NCBI RefSeq assembly: GCF_001680005.1
Contig: NC_033561.1
Coordinates: 744,001 to 808,000, forward strand
DNA length: 64,000 nt
Direction: 5' to 3'
Source: Plasmodium coatneyi
Lineage: Eukaryota > Apicomplexa > Aconoidasida > Haemosporida > Plasmodiidae
A model generated the notes under the pieces. The model did not search any database. It was not told where the DNA came from and was given only the letters and a program-made list of their open reading frames with translations. Shown here in pieces: positions 19,746 to 30,360 of this stretch (the first letter of the stretch is position 1; every line of letters begins with the position of its first letter). Both the position numbers and the translations under genes were made by a program.

Positions 19746-22340
19746 CTACTTTGACATCCAGGGAAGCCTCCTCCTCGGCCCTCCATCTTTGCGGCAACCA
19801 AATCGATTGTCCTGTTTTTGTCTGTACGGATAGGCCTCCTCCATATACGCATCCCCCCAGGGGTTGGCTACCCCATCTGCGTCTGCGCTTAACCGCCTAT
19901 AATGCGAACTCCTGGAGGTATGTAAGGGAAGCCGCTTTTCAGAACCCCTTCCTTGGTTGCAACTTTGACGTGGTACGTACCATCGAGGAACGACCTGGTC
20001 ACCACTTTGGTAAAGCCTCCTCTTAAAGTCACTTAAATCATCACACCAATGGTACTTGGAGTAGACGTTATTGAAGTAGCTCTCGAACTCCTCTTCCTGT
20101 TTTATCTGTGGTGATGGAGTGGAGAGTGAATCTTCTGCGTCGGCTGCTGAGTAGAAATTGTCGCTGTCTAAAGAGTTACACCGAACAGAACGGGAATCAC
20201 AACTACTGCGGCTGTTTGCTTCTACGGATGCACTATCACAGGTGGGTACACACGTACCACTCGATGTCCTCCTCAAGTAGTTCCTCCCCCTTTTATTCCT
20301 TCCACACGAGTTGGGAAGAAAACATTCTGCTTCTGCTTCTGTTTTTTTTTTCTTTTTTTCTTTTTCAAATTTTCCATCCATTCGGTTAGGGAATGTAGAA
20401 GAAGCTACGCCACGACTTCCCCCTTTGGATTTGTTCACATGTCTTCGGTTCAGGTGTTCCATTTTTTCCACCCTGTCGAGAGTCCTCTGCAGTTCCTTCA
20501 TCTTTGACTCCATCGTGAAGTAGTTGTCCACCTGTTTTCTGTTTCCTCTTATGAATATGTCATAATTTAGATCCTCACTAGGGGGTTCAATCGTCTGAGT
20601 GACCCCCTTCGTGTATGCTTCTTTCTCTTCTCTGAGGTCAGGATAGGATCCTTGTTGCACTGGTTCTTTTTTTCTGCATTTCTTCGCATGGCGTGGGTGC
20701 TGCTCATTGGGGTCTCCCCTCTTGTTTGACCGGTCCAGGCGTTCCTCCTTCTCAGATTTTATGTTGCACGTTTGTCTAATATTTCCCTCTGGGTCGTTTT
20801 GATCGGTGTTCACTTCGCATCGCTCCTGTGTGCATTCTCTTTGGGGACGGGGCAGTTGTTCCCGTTCCATCCTGCTATGCTGGGTGTCCATCCGTTTCAC
20901 CTCCCGTGAAGAAGACCCTCCGAAGTAACTCCTAACCAAGTCGTCTCCATTAAAGTTGCAGGACATGTTGAAGTAGGACGTGAAATGGATTCTCCCCGTT
21001 ATAATGTTATTGTAATGCATGTCCTTATCGTTGCACAAATCTGCCTGACCATGTGCAGGTGAAAAGGAAAGGGCCTGCTGGTCTATTTCGTCCACATCCG
21101 AGTCGTATTCGTCACTTGAGTTGTTCTCATCGGAGAGGTAGAAGACGCACGATTGGGGTGATCGTTCCTCTTGCGCTGGTGGGTGAAGAGTTCTGTATGG
21201 GAGAGAACTCTTTGTATAAATGTTATGATCGTACATTCCGTTTTTTTCCCCCATTTTGGGAGATGCTTCCCCCCAATGTGTATATTCCATCACTTCTGCA
21301 CCTCCCCCCTTATTGCCACGCCGCTGGGAAAAAATCCTCCTCCTATTCTTCTCCAGAATGCGTGAAATAATACCCCCAAAACAGATGACCACATTTTCCT
21401 TAAAATTCTTGGTGGCAAATAAACACAACAAATTCAAGTCTGAGCAGAATTTAAAAATGAGCTTCAACTCAGTGAGAGGAAGTGCCAGACTGTGATCTTC
21501 AAATTTCTTGTTTTTGAAAAAGTACTTGGTCTTACAAGAAGGGATGGATATTTTTTTATTGTTGTAAAAGAAATGCTCTCTTTTGATTTTTTCCCTGTTG
21601 AGACTGAAGTCGGATGTTTCTATGGCGCTAAGGACAATGGAATCATCTGTGTTTTTTAGAAAAACGTTTCTCTCATTTGCTAGGTCTTTCAAGTTTATTA
21701 GAAAGAGAGTGGGTTCTACTTGTATAATGGATTCATTTTTATACATGTAACTTTTTAGTGGGTTGCAGAAGGGCCTCAGTTTAAGCACCGCGCTGCAGTG
21801 TGTGTTGCGCTTTTTAAACTTCACCACCACCTCGAGGGTGCCGTTCTTCGTGTTGAATTTGAGAATCAGTTTGGACACCTCTGCGGTGCCACAAGGGCGA
21901 TTAACGCTGTCATCACCGTGGGGTACACCGCTACCACAACCGCTGTTACCACCAACATGGTTGTCACGCTTCGCGCTGGAGTGAACAGTTCCCCCTCCCC
22001 AGGTCGGTGCCAACCTGCCCTGCTCGCCCCTTTCGTAGTTCCCCAAGTGGGAATTCCCATCACTCCTTAACAGTCTTGTTATTTGGTAGCTAAACAGGCA
22101 GTGGTATAAGTCTTTCGAGCTGAGGGATCCACTGGCACTGTTTTCATCACAGTTCACATTGCCCAGGGAGAAGAACTTTTTGTCTACGTGGATTATTAAC
22201 TCGTTCGTTAAGCTGTTGGACCCGATGAGCTCTAGCTTGCTGCGCGTGAGTCGGAGGTGTAGATGTTCGCTCACCGATGTGAAGAGCTTCAGTATCCGTT
22301 CGAATACTTCGATGTAGGGCCTCTTGATTATTACTTCCAT
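19746..22340 (-). CDS. Rad9-like 9-1-1 checkpoint clamp subunit
   Basis: A single-exon gene for 864 residues. Residues 1-85 (MEVIIKRPYIEVFERILKLF..., then LRLTRSKLELIGSNSLTNEL) match the opening of the Rad9/PCNA fold. Residues about 160-325 continue it, with NTKNGTLEVVVKFKKRNTHC, then LKLRPFCNPLKSYMYKNESI, a linker, and LPLTELKLIFKFCSDLNLLC before a terminal strand IVVCFGG-like segment. The order, a Cys-containing sheet then a second clamp repeat ending in a helix, follows Rad9. The remaining 500 or so residues are acidic and serine-rich with coiled-coil patches, like the phosphorylated tail of Rad9 but longer. Expected role: with Rad1 and Hus1, clamp DNA damage sites and signal to checkpoint kinases. 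It could instead be another PCNA-fold protein; no profile search was done. It converges on the CDC20 gene with 70 bp between stops. Confidence 0.6.
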   Translation of the reverse strand: MEVIIKRPYIEVFERILKLFTSVSEHLHLRLTRSKLELIGSNSLTNELIIHVDKKFFSLGNVNCDENSASGSLSSKDLYHCLFSYQITRLLRSDGNSHLGNYERGEQGRLAPTWGGGTVHSSAKRDNHVGGNSGCGSGVPHGDDSVNRPCGTAEVSKLILKFNTKNGTLEVVVKFKKRNTHCSAVLKLRPFCNPLKSYMYKNESIIQVEPTLFLINLKDLANERNVFLKNTDDSIVLSAIETSDFSLNREKIKREHFFYNNKKISIPSCKTKYFFKNKKFEDHSLALPLTELKLIFKFCSDLNLLCLFATKNFKENVVICFGGIISRILEKNRRRIFSQRRGNKGGGAEVMEYTHWGEASPKMGEKNGMYDHNIYTKSSLPYRTLHPPAQEERSPQSCVFYLSDENNSSDEYDSDVDEIDQQALSFSPAHGQADLCNDKDMHYNNIITGRIHFTSYFNMSCNFNGDDLVRSYFGGSSSREVKRMDTQHSRMEREQLPRPQRECTQERCEVNTDQNDPEGNIRQTCNIKSEKEERLDRSNKRGDPNEQHPRHAKKCRKKEPVQQGSYPDLREEKEAYTKGVTQTIEPPSEDLNYDIFIRGNRKQVDNYFTMESKMKELQRTLDRVEKMEHLNRRHVNKSKGGSRGVASSTFPNRMDGKFEKEKKKKKTEAEAECFLPNSCGRNKRGRNYLRRTSSGTCVPTCDSASVEANSRSSCDSRSVRCNSLDSDNFYSAADAEDSLSTPSPQIKQEEEFESYFNNVYSKYHWCDDLSDFKRRLYQSGDQVVPRWYVPRQSCNQGRGSEKRLPLHTSRSSHYRRLSADADGVANPWGDAYMEEAYPYRQKQDNRFGCRKDGGPRRRLPWMSK

Positions 22341-22891
22341 GGGAAGTGTAGAGGTTTGAAGTTGTGCAAGGGGGGTGAATGTGATGAAGGGAGTTGGAAG
22401 TGTTCACCTGGCAGGATAATGCTGGTACCTTCTTGATAGACCTCTCTCCTAATCATTGATGTTGCCTCCTTTTTCTCCCCCCTGGATGAACCTCCACTTG
22501 GGAAAATTCAAAACCGCGGAAAAAACAACTTCACGTTGGTGCAACACACGCCGGTATGAACACCACAACTTTGCACAGTAGCGCGTGCCGCTTGTCAAAA
22601 CGGTGAAAATGTTCCTACATTCAAATGGATGTAGTCAGAATGCAGTTTTTGTTTTCCCCTCAAGTGGGTTCCTAGCCGAGTTTACTTATTTTCCGCCCCT
22701 CGGAGCGCACGGGAACAGCGGTAACAAGTAGCCATTTCGAAATTGTGCACTCACAGGGTGATTACTTTTTTTTTTTTTTTTTTTTTTTCAAAAAAGTTAT
22801 GAACAGGTCAGGCAAAATATCAAAAAAGGAGATGAAAAAAAAAAAAAAAAAAGCTAGCCAAAATGAAACACATTGTGGGTGAAACGACAAT
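22341..22891. other. Divergent promoter region, Rad9-like and methyltransferase-like genes
   Basis: A 551-bp shared upstream region. It contains a T tract at 22766-22788, a near-consensus dispersed motif at 22796-22818 and an A tract at 22834-22851. No ORF is convincing. Confidence 0.65.
22796..22818 (-). repeat. Dispersed motif copy GTTATGAACAGGTCAGGC
   Basis: One of the best copies of the element (complement TTTTGCCTGACCTGTTCATAAC). It lies between poly-T and poly-A runs about 75 bp upstream of the methyltransferase-like start codon. Confidence 0.55.
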
Positions 22892-24424
22892 ATGGTGAGA
22901 CTTCCCCCACGGCTGAAACAACTCACTTGGCGCAACAGTTTTGTACATTCAAAAGGGGGGACACCATGGAAGAAGCGGCTCCACAGTAGCAGGAACAGCA
23001 ACAGCAGTGTGGCACACTGCAGGGATGAAGGTGACCTGCACAAATATGTATGCGTCGTGCCGTATAAGAACGACAATGTCCTGTCGCTGGAGAAAACGTA
23101 TGACGAGAAATATCCCCACGTGGTTAGCGAAAACAGCATTGAAGTGGAGTCCAATTTGAAATACATATACAAGCTGCTACTAACGAGCAGAACAGTGGAA
23201 CAAATCCGATTGCTGTTACATAATTCGTACTGCGCGTATGAGAATAACTTCATAAATGACGTGAGGAACATTAACTGGGCTGCCTATATCCCCTTCAGCA
23301 GTGTCTTCACGGAGCCACAAATAAATGTGAAAAGCATAAAGTCAAGGCTGTTCCACACCTGCATGATTAAAAACATCATCCTGAACGTGATTAAAAAGCA
23401 GCAACAAGTGTATATAGAAAAAAACGGAGATGAAAATATTCTTTTGAAGAAGAAAAAACTCAATCCATCCTCTCTCCAACCGCTAAAAATACATGTCCTC
23501 TTCCGTTACAACGAATTAAAAATTAGTGTAAACATAAGTAATGACTTAAACAAACGTTTGTACATTGCACACAAAAGTGACAGCTCATTAAAAAGCACAA
23601 TCATAGCTTCCGCATTGTTCAGAATTAACATTTTTAATTATACCAATGGGGGAAAAAACCTCTATTTTTTGGATCCCTTCTGTAATGATGGAAGCATTAT
23701 TTTGGAAATATTTTCCATTTTAATGACTGCCCCTTGTGGTTCCCCCAGTATTAACTACCCCATTGTGTCCTTTCCTATGCATTCCCCTTCTACGTTTTGG
23801 GAAGCTTTAAATGAAGTGAACATGACGCCAGGGAAGTTCACCGATAGGGTGTTCCTCCTTGGGGTTGACGATAGTAAGGATCACATAAGACAAGCTAATG
23901 CAAATTTGAAGAGACTCTTTCTGACCATGCCGAGGTCTGTTGATGAGGAGGGTGTGCAGGTGGGGGGAAAGGTCCCTTTGTCCAGAGAAGGGGTGGACAA
24001 ATCGGTTCGAAGTGGAGGGGGGGATGCTCCTTCCCATTTTAGTGCGTTAGGAACACATGAACTGAACGCTCTATTCTCCAACGATGGAATATTTCAAAAC
24101 AGAAGCGATGACCCCCTCGCCATGTCGAGGAGGATAAAATTCTTACACATGGATTTCCTAAAACTTAACAGTGTGAACGAAAACTGTGTTATCATTACGA
24201 GCATTGTAAACGTGGACGAGAAAAAAAAAAAAAAATTGGAGAAAATCCTCCTCCGCTCGCAGATTTTAAATGCATTCGTATTCGCCCAGGAGAGTTATAA
24301 AGAAAGGACGAAGCTGAAGTTTAAGTTGGTTTCTCGATTCGTGTCAGATGGGCAGAACATCATTTTGGTTCAGCTCTTTGGGCAGCCTCGGCGTGGGGTG
24401 TACGACGAGACGTGGGACGGTTAG
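22892..24424 (+). CDS. THUMP/UPF0020-type RNA methyltransferase-like protein with altered catalytic motif
   Basis: A single-exon gene for 510 residues. The first 30 residues are basic and lack acidic residues (MVRLPPRLKQLTWRNSFVHS), as in organelle-targeting leaders. Residues about 80-230 resemble the THUMP-bearing front half of RlmL-type 23S rRNA methylases, with LLLTSRTVEQIRLLL, SIKSRLFHTCMIKNIILNVI and ELKISVNISNDLNKRLYIAH. The Rossmann methylase core has motif I as FLDPFCNDGSIILEI (about 260-274, family DPxCGSGT) and an acidic second motif LLGVDDSKDHIRQANANL. The position of the catalytic NPP[YF] motif reads CVIITSIVNV (about 432-441) and lacks Asn-Pro-Pro. The protein may therefore be inactive, or a scaffold or binding subunit. 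A probable site of action is mitochondrial or apicoplast rRNA (inference). Confidence 0.65.
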   Translation: MVRLPPRLKQLTWRNSFVHSKGGTPWKKRLHSSRNSNSSVAHCRDEGDLHKYVCVVPYKNDNVLSLEKTYDEKYPHVVSENSIEVESNLKYIYKLLLTSRTVEQIRLLLHNSYCAYENNFINDVRNINWAAYIPFSSVFTEPQINVKSIKSRLFHTCMIKNIILNVIKKQQQVYIEKNGDENILLKKKKLNPSSLQPLKIHVLFRYNELKISVNISNDLNKRLYIAHKSDSSLKSTIIASALFRINIFNYTNGGKNLYFLDPFCNDGSIILEIFSILMTAPCGSPSINYPIVSFPMHSPSTFWEALNEVNMTPGKFTDRVFLLGVDDSKDHIRQANANLKRLFLTMPRSVDEEGVQVGGKVPLSREGVDKSVRSGGGDAPSHFSALGTHELNALFSNDGIFQNRSDDPLAMSRRIKFLHMDFLKLNSVNENCVIITSIVNVDEKKKKKLEKILLRSQILNAFVFAQESYKERTKLKFKLVSRFVSDGQNIILVQLFGQPRRGVYDETWDG

Positions 24425-24428
24425 ATAC

Positions 24429-24461
24429 GCCACCGAGGCGCCACCGAGGCGCCACCCAGGC
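24429..24461. repeat. Three 11-bp tandem units after the methyltransferase-like gene
   Basis: GCCACCGAGGC occurs twice and GCCACCCAGGC once, immediately after the stop codon region (stop at 24422-24424). Confidence 0.7.
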
Positions 24462-24616
24462 GATACTCAGTTATTACCCCCATGTGCAGATGCATCCCCC
24501 ACTGCAAACATTTAAAAGAGCGCAACGAAAAGGGAAAAGAAAGAAGCAAGTTAAATGGGGATTATATTTAGGTTACGTCAGGACGAGGATTGGCCTGATG
24601 AGAACCCCAGGACCAC

Positions 24617-25680
24617 CTAATGGATGACCCTCAAAATTTCGTAGACGATATTTTTCAAGTTTTCGTCACAGAACGTCTGGCTGACGCAGTGGGCTTTGAT
24701 GTCCAGCAGTTTTTTTTTGTAAAAATTGAACATGCCGTTGAGTTCCATTTTTCTTTGGTCCTCTGGGGTGGGGGGTGGAGGGGATACACACAGGGGGGTT
24801 AGAGGGGGCACACAGAGGAAGATTAGAGGGGGACTAGCGAGCCGTTCGGAACGCATCCCCATGTAAGAAGCTATTTTTTTTTTTCCTTTTTACGCACCAA
24901 GGAGTAACTTGAGGTCCAGGTACTCAGTACGGAGGTTCGAAAGTTCTTTTCGCATTTCCTGCAGTGGGTTTGGACGGAGGAATGGTGAAGCGATTCTCCG
25001 TTTTGTACCGGTCGACGTTGGTGGGGGCATCCAAACGGGTTGGACACAATGCGGAAAGGATTACCTCCGACTGCTTTAACGCCTCGTTGAAATTCGTCTT
25101 GTATTCATTTTTAAACTTTTGGCAGTACACGTAGTAGTCGTTTAGCTGTTGGGGGGAGCGGGGCCAAAAAGCAGGTAAATAGATGAGCAGCTGTACATGT
25201 GCACTTTTGCGTAGGCGCGCGGATCGATGTATTGGATGGGCCCACCCCCAAAAGGAAACACACATGATAGGGAGTACCTCCTTCTCTTTGCTCGCAGCCT
25301 CGTCTCTTATGTACTGCAGCGTGCGTGCCTCCTCGTCCCTGTATATTTGCTCTTGTCGTTTGAAGGCGGCTTCAGCATTACTGAAGTGGTGAAGCGATAA
25401 AGCAGTGTGAAAAAAAAAAAAAAAAAAATCACCTGAACAGGTCAGCACATTTACAGTGCACACATAGCCTTTTCCTTTTCCTTTTCGACGCACGTGTGTT
25501 GTCTTTCCTTTCCATTTATTCCTCACCCAACCTCTTTATTTCCTCCTTGGTTAAGCTGCCCTTTGGGGGTCTTTTCTTCGTTTTTTTCTTCCTCGCCATG
25601 GTGCCCCTCTTCTTCTTGTCTTTCATGAGGCCCAAAATCATCTCGTTCATATCGCTCTCTTTAAGCGCTTGAGCGTTCAT
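24617..25680 (-). CDS. Small coiled-coil protein, five exons
   Basis: Exons on the minus strand: 25527-25680, 25278-25369, 25065-25145, 24898-24958 and 24617-24762, with phases that agree, giving 177 residues. The N-terminus (MNAQALKESDMNEMILGLMK) precedes a basic segment (KKKTKKRPPKGSLTKEEIKR). A nearly continuous helix follows, with AAFKRQEQIYRDEEARTLQY, then LNDYYVYCQKFKNEY, LSNLRTEYLDLKLLLEDQRK and a terminal segment ending ILRVIH. This resembles small axonemal or scaffold coiled-coil proteins, but I cannot name the family. Uncertainties: exon 2 may begin at 25380 (CAG acceptor) if exon 1 uses another donor, and the upstream in-frame ATG at 25752 is less likely than 25680. It is tail-to-tail with the methyltransferase-like gene. 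Confidence 0.75.
25431..25447. repeat. Dispersed motif copy ACCTGAACAGGTCAGCA
   Basis: Lies within the first intron of the coiled-coil gene, next to an 18-base A run. It contains the perfect palindrome ACCTGAACAGGT up to one central mismatch. Confidence 0.5.
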
Positions 25681-26874
25681 GGTTGAGCGGGGGGAATTCA
25701 AGAGGGACAAGCGGAGACGGGGTCCAAATGGTGTGCAAAGTAAAACACACACGATAGTACAAGTAAACGACAGGAACAGACAACCTTGTAGGGGGGTGTG
25801 TAAACTGGGGAAACAATTCAGTATATGTTGCTAGACAAGGGAGAGACAAAAAAAAAATAACTCAAGTTAAAATGCATGCCTTTAATTTTTTCTTTTCTTC
25901 AAGTGGAAACTTTACAACTGTCGTTTAATACACGGGGCGTGTTTTAACCTCCACCCCCCTATGGGACGGTTAAGTGTTCCCACTGTATGTACACGTAACG
26001 ATTGGCCAACGGTGATCGGGACCCCCACAAGAAAAGTGGACGCCGATGCGCTTTTCCGAGTGACCATTTTGCATTTTTTTTTTTTTACATCATTCCTAGT
26101 ACTCCTTCACAGAGATAATCCATTTTTCCTGGGAGGGGGGGAAGGCACCCAGACAGGGAGCGCCCCAACGGAGTAACAGCAGGGAGATCGGCACATCCTC
26201 ACAAGTAACGATGAGGTGAAATAATGAAGAGGAAACCTTCCTTGCCAACTACACGGTGGTGCGTGAATGGATGGCCACCCAGGCGGAGTGGCCCAACTGG
26301 ATTTTGCTTGCTTTTGCCTCCTGCGCTGGGGAATATTTCGCCCTTTGGAGTCACGATCCCCTCCACATTGTTCTACGCGAAAGATGTATTTACAAAAAAT
26401 AAAATAAATGAATAAATAAATAGCTAATTGGGTGAGGGTGCGGGACCCACGTTCAGCTCAAACTTCCTGGTAAAGGGAAAAAAAATGGGTTGGAATTTTA
26501 GTGCCACAGAAGAGGAATTAATGCTCCGTATATATGTAGGCGTAGAAAAGGTGCGATAAAAGGATGAAGGGTAAAAAAGGCTTGACACGCCTAACAAATA
26601 AGCGCTAAAATAGGGAAAATTTATGTAGGGGCAACGGTGCGGTATCTGCGGCAATGCTAAGGATAAAGCAGCAAAGGGTTGAAACGCTACCCCGAACAGA
26701 CGTCAAGGCAGCGCGAAGGATCCATAAAGCACTACCCGTAGAGCATTCTCCCCACCCGTTGAGCCGTCAATCATTCTTCCGGGGTCGTCAATGGAAACAG
26801 GGGTAATAATAACCATTCGTTCACGCATACACTCCGCACGCAGTTTTGTGAAGATAGGAGCTGAATGGCATTAC

Positions 26875-26905
<31 letters not shown>

Positions 26906-27607
26906 CATTTTATCGTTATAGCATTGCAGCGTTGATAGCGTAGCTCCTTCCTTATACTTTACATCGCTTCGCTTTGCTTCACTTTTTTTTTTTTTTTTTT
27001 TTTTTTTTCATTCAAGCCCTGGCCACGAAATAGCACGAACGTGCACTCAACACTGTTAGAAGAGAAGGAACAACCCTCTCTTGCTTGCCACTTTGCTTGC
27101 CCATTTGCCTTACTGTTTGCCTACCCATTTGCGTTTCTAACTTTACGAATCAGTTTTTACGAACCTGCCCAGTCCGTCCAGTGAGTGCACCTCTACCCAT
27201 ACTGCGATACATGCCTGTGCGGTTCTCCACAGGATAGTTCATTCAGTTAGGCATGTGTTGCTGTCCCGTATTTTTGGCAGAGCATCACCAGTTATTTGTA
27301 CCACAGTTGAAGCGCTTCCCTTTGTAGCGTTTTAAGTGAACCGCTTGGATAGGCCGTTTTATGCATCGTTCCGCTGGAGGATACGCGAAACGTTGCTCTC
27401 TCCTACGTTGGAAGTGAACTGTGTAGAGCTGGACGTAGTTCCAAGCAGCGTGCAAGGTATACTCCCTTCCGCACAGTAGGAAGGGCAGCACGCTAAGCGT
27501 CTACACGATTCTTCATAAACAGAGACAAGAACACTCTACCAAGTGAATACGAAGGTGCTTAGTTGTACCCCCTCCCTACCGTGTGAGTCACTTAAAGAGC
27601 CACAAAA
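25681..27607. other. Divergent intergenic region, 1.9 kb
   Basis: Separates the small coiled-coil gene (-) and the Lys-rich gene (+). Contains long T runs at about 26878-26905 and 26983-27008, and an AATAAATAAATA stretch near 26408. Only short composition-driven ORFs are present. Confidence 0.6.
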
Positions 27608-28995
27608 ATGAACGCCAAGAACAACATATTTCAGATCCTCCGAGAGGAAGATAAGATAAAGAGGAAGTCAAAGCAGCTGAAGGAGAGCCAGCAGAAGAAG
27701 GAAAATGAGAAGAAGGATATTAGCACCTTTTCCTTCGATGTGAGTGCGGCGGTTCAACGAATCTGCCCCGGGCGCGTGTATTGTGCCTGTGCGTTATTTC
27801 GCCCTTGCATTTTTTTATGCATTTTTTCGTAACACCATTTTGATCCCTATTTTTGCCCCCCAGATAAGCAAGTACTCCTCCTGGGCCGACATGGTGGACG
27901 AGTACGACGAGTTCTTCTACGAAGTGGAGAAGCTGAAGGATCAGCAGAAGAACGGAGCAAATAACAACAAGGAGAAGAAAAAGAAAAAAACGAAAAAAAA
28001 AAAAAAAGAGGACGAATATAGTGATGATAGTAGTGAGGAAGACAAAGAGGACGCCGACCAACCCACGCAGGGAAACATCCCCGAAAAGGAAAAAAAAAAC
28101 AACAAATCTTCGAGCACTCCTAATGCAAAGAAGAAGCAGAATGGAAGTGCCAATGGGATTAACAATCTAGCTAAACAAAAACAAATGGAGAAAAAAAAAA
28201 AATACAAAAAGGAAAGAGAAAAAAATAAACTGGAAAATATCTTACTTGAATTTACAAGCACATATAATCCCAGCGCGGAAAAGGAAGTGCAGGATGGGGA
28301 GGAGCTCCCAAATGGAGTTGATTCAGTTAAGATTACTGTACCAGGGGATGCCAATGGAGGAGGAGGGGCTACGCCTACAGGTGTAGATGCGAATGGCCCA
28401 GAAGTGGAAAACCAGGACGAGGGGATAATGAAGACAAGCTAAAGAAAAAGGAGAAGAAGAAAAAAAAAGACAAGAAGAAAAAGGAAAAGAAAAAGCAGGA
28501 AGAACTGAACGATTCACTCAAGAGGGAGGAGCTGGGTGTGACTACCCCTGGAGAGAAGGTTGACGAGGGGGCCAACGGCGAGGCAGGAACACCCCACCAG
28601 AAGGAAAAAACCGTAAGTGGAGGAACGAACAAGTGGTGAAACGCCATGCCCATTTTAACACAGTGCTCTGCGTGGCCAACTCACTTTGGCTGCCGTGCCT
28701 TTGGTGAAGTTACCCATGCGATAATTTCACTTAACATTTACCCGTATATTATTCTTCAAATTTCCCTGCATATTTCTCTTCCCTTTTTTCCCCTTCTGCC
28801 TGTTAGCCCATCCCCGTGAACGAAAAATTAAAAATGCTGCTCAGCATGACGTCGAAGAAAAAAAAAAAACGAGAGAAAATCGACGACATTATTGCCATTG
28901 TGGAGAGAGAGGAAAATATAAAAAAAAAACAGCAGGAAAAAATTAAGCAGAAGGAGAAGCAAAAGTTAAAGATGCTCCAGAAGTCGATGCAGTGA
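27608..28995 (+). CDS. Lys-rich protein of unknown function, three exons, apparent frameshift
   Basis: Exons 27608-27739, 27864-28612 and 28807-28995. Exon 1 encodes MNAKNNIFQILREEDKIKRK and more; exon 2 opens with ISKYSSWADMVDEYDEFFYE, the most conserved-looking block. Long Lys/Glu runs with an acidic Ser patch (DSSEEDKEDAD) follow. The exon 2 frame stops at 28441, but the Lys-rich reading continues one frame over (KKEKKKKKKDKKKKEKKKQE, then EELNDSLKREELGVTTPGEK) up to a strong GTAAGT donor at 28613. One extra base, most simply a fifth G in the run 28421-28424, restores exon 2 to a multiple of three and the phase to exon 3, which ends LKMLQKSMQ. The intact product would be about 356 residues. 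A sequencing slip is more likely than a true mutation. The composition suggests nucleolar or RNA-associated function, but this is unproven. Confidence 0.7.
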
Positions 28996-30060
28996 GGTGG
29001 CCGTTTCTTCGCCTGTCCGTCCAGCATAGTTGTTATCACCATCGGAAGCAACACTACCAGTGTATTCAACCCCTCAGGGATGATGTCGTGGGGGAAGGGC
29101 CCAACGGTCAAACCAGATTTGCTAAACAAGATTGGGTGTGTACCACATACGGAAAGGTTTGCATTCCCCCGATTAAGGATGTGCCTGCATGGTAGAGCTG
29201 GTTCTATTCCTTCGTAAAATCAAGCTTATATGCAGTGTGTGCCTTACCCCATGGCGCCACAGGTACAACTTGCCGATTTCCCTTTTTGTTTGTTCTAAGC
29301 CACAAAGTACAACGCAACATTGGAAACGCAACAGTGGAAACTTTTTTTTAATTTTTTCCCCAAAAGCGAATCCTGGTTGGCATGTGACACACGGAGGACA
29401 TATGTCCTGGTCTGCCGATTCCATGTGTTTGTTCCCGTGAGAGAGTACAGTCAAATGGTCTCACACGAGTATAACTGAATGAGTGCGTCTGTGCTTTGGT
29501 GTGCTCACGTCTATGTGTGCTATACCCCTCTTCATTTATCAAGCACATTTCTTTTTCTTTTTTTTTTTTTTTGTAATTGTTAATAAATTAATTTTTACAC
29601 GTTTGAAAAAGAAAACTTTGCTCCAAAACAGGAGGGAGCGCGCAAAGGTCGCAATTATTTTTTCGCAAACAGGGGGAGCCACCCACCACCCCACGTGTGT
29701 ATGTGTGTGTAACAACGCTGTATGCCCCTCTGCTGGAGTGGCCATAAGGATGACACGCTGGTAAAGTATTATTAAACAAATGTGAAAAACGCAAAAAACG
29801 CAAAAAGTATAAATACGGTTAAGTAGGTGTAAATGTACCAGTGATATACAGTCGGACGATGCGCGCAAACGGTTGCCAGCTGGACGGTGCCACTTCCCCC
29901 AAGCGGTGTGTGCGTGCGAGGCGCCGTATGCACGGGCGTATTCCCCCCCCTGGGGGGCAGGCCAACTAGTTGTGTGTGTTGTGGCTGCTCTTTTGTTGGG
30001 CGGTTGTTCGGTGTGCGCGTCTCCATATGCGTCTTCGTATGCGTCCGAATGGTACAAATA

Positions 30061-30068
30061 TGCATGCA
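30061..30068. promoter_or_regulatory. TGCATGCA box
   Basis: Perfect ApiAP2-type palindrome exactly 300 bp before the ATG at 30361. Confidence 0.35.
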
Positions 30069-30156
30069 AATGTTTTTTCCCCTTTATCTGTGTGGTAATC
30101 CAGTTTGCCTTTTTTTTTTTTTTTTTTTTTTTTGTGAAAAATTTTGATCCATTTTT

Positions 30157-30181
30157 ACCTGACCCGTTCAGGCGTTTTGCA
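30157..30181 (+). repeat. Dispersed motif copy ACCTGACCCGTTCAGGCG
   Basis: A palindromic copy (CCTGA...TTCAGG) about 20 bp after a T tract and 180 bp upstream of the ATG at 30361. Confidence 0.5.
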
Positions 30182-30360
30182 AAAACTTGGGAAGTCGCCA
30201 GCTTGACTGCCCATTTGTGTGCACGCAGTTGTCTCCTCTTTTGCATCCCCTTTGGGAGGCGCAGCAGTGTGCAACATTACGGGTGACATACAGGCGTGTT
30301 AGTAGGGAGTATTTTTAGGGAGTGTTTCTCCGGGGTGATGCTCACATGGGTTAAGGTAAA

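Larger units (their letters stand above)
28996..30360. other. Intergenic region, 1.4 kb
   Basis: Downstream flank of the Lys-rich gene and promoter side of the gene at 30361. It contains T runs at about 29558-29572 and 30110-30133, a TGCATGCA box at 30061 and a dispersed motif at 30157-30181. A 235-codon reverse ORF (29539-30246) is rejected as compositional. Confidence 0.6.

Noticed and set aside
29539..30246. 235-codon reverse ORF between the Lys-rich and coiled-coil genes
   Set aside because: It reads through two poly-T tracts as poly-Lys and is low complexity throughout, with no conserved block.
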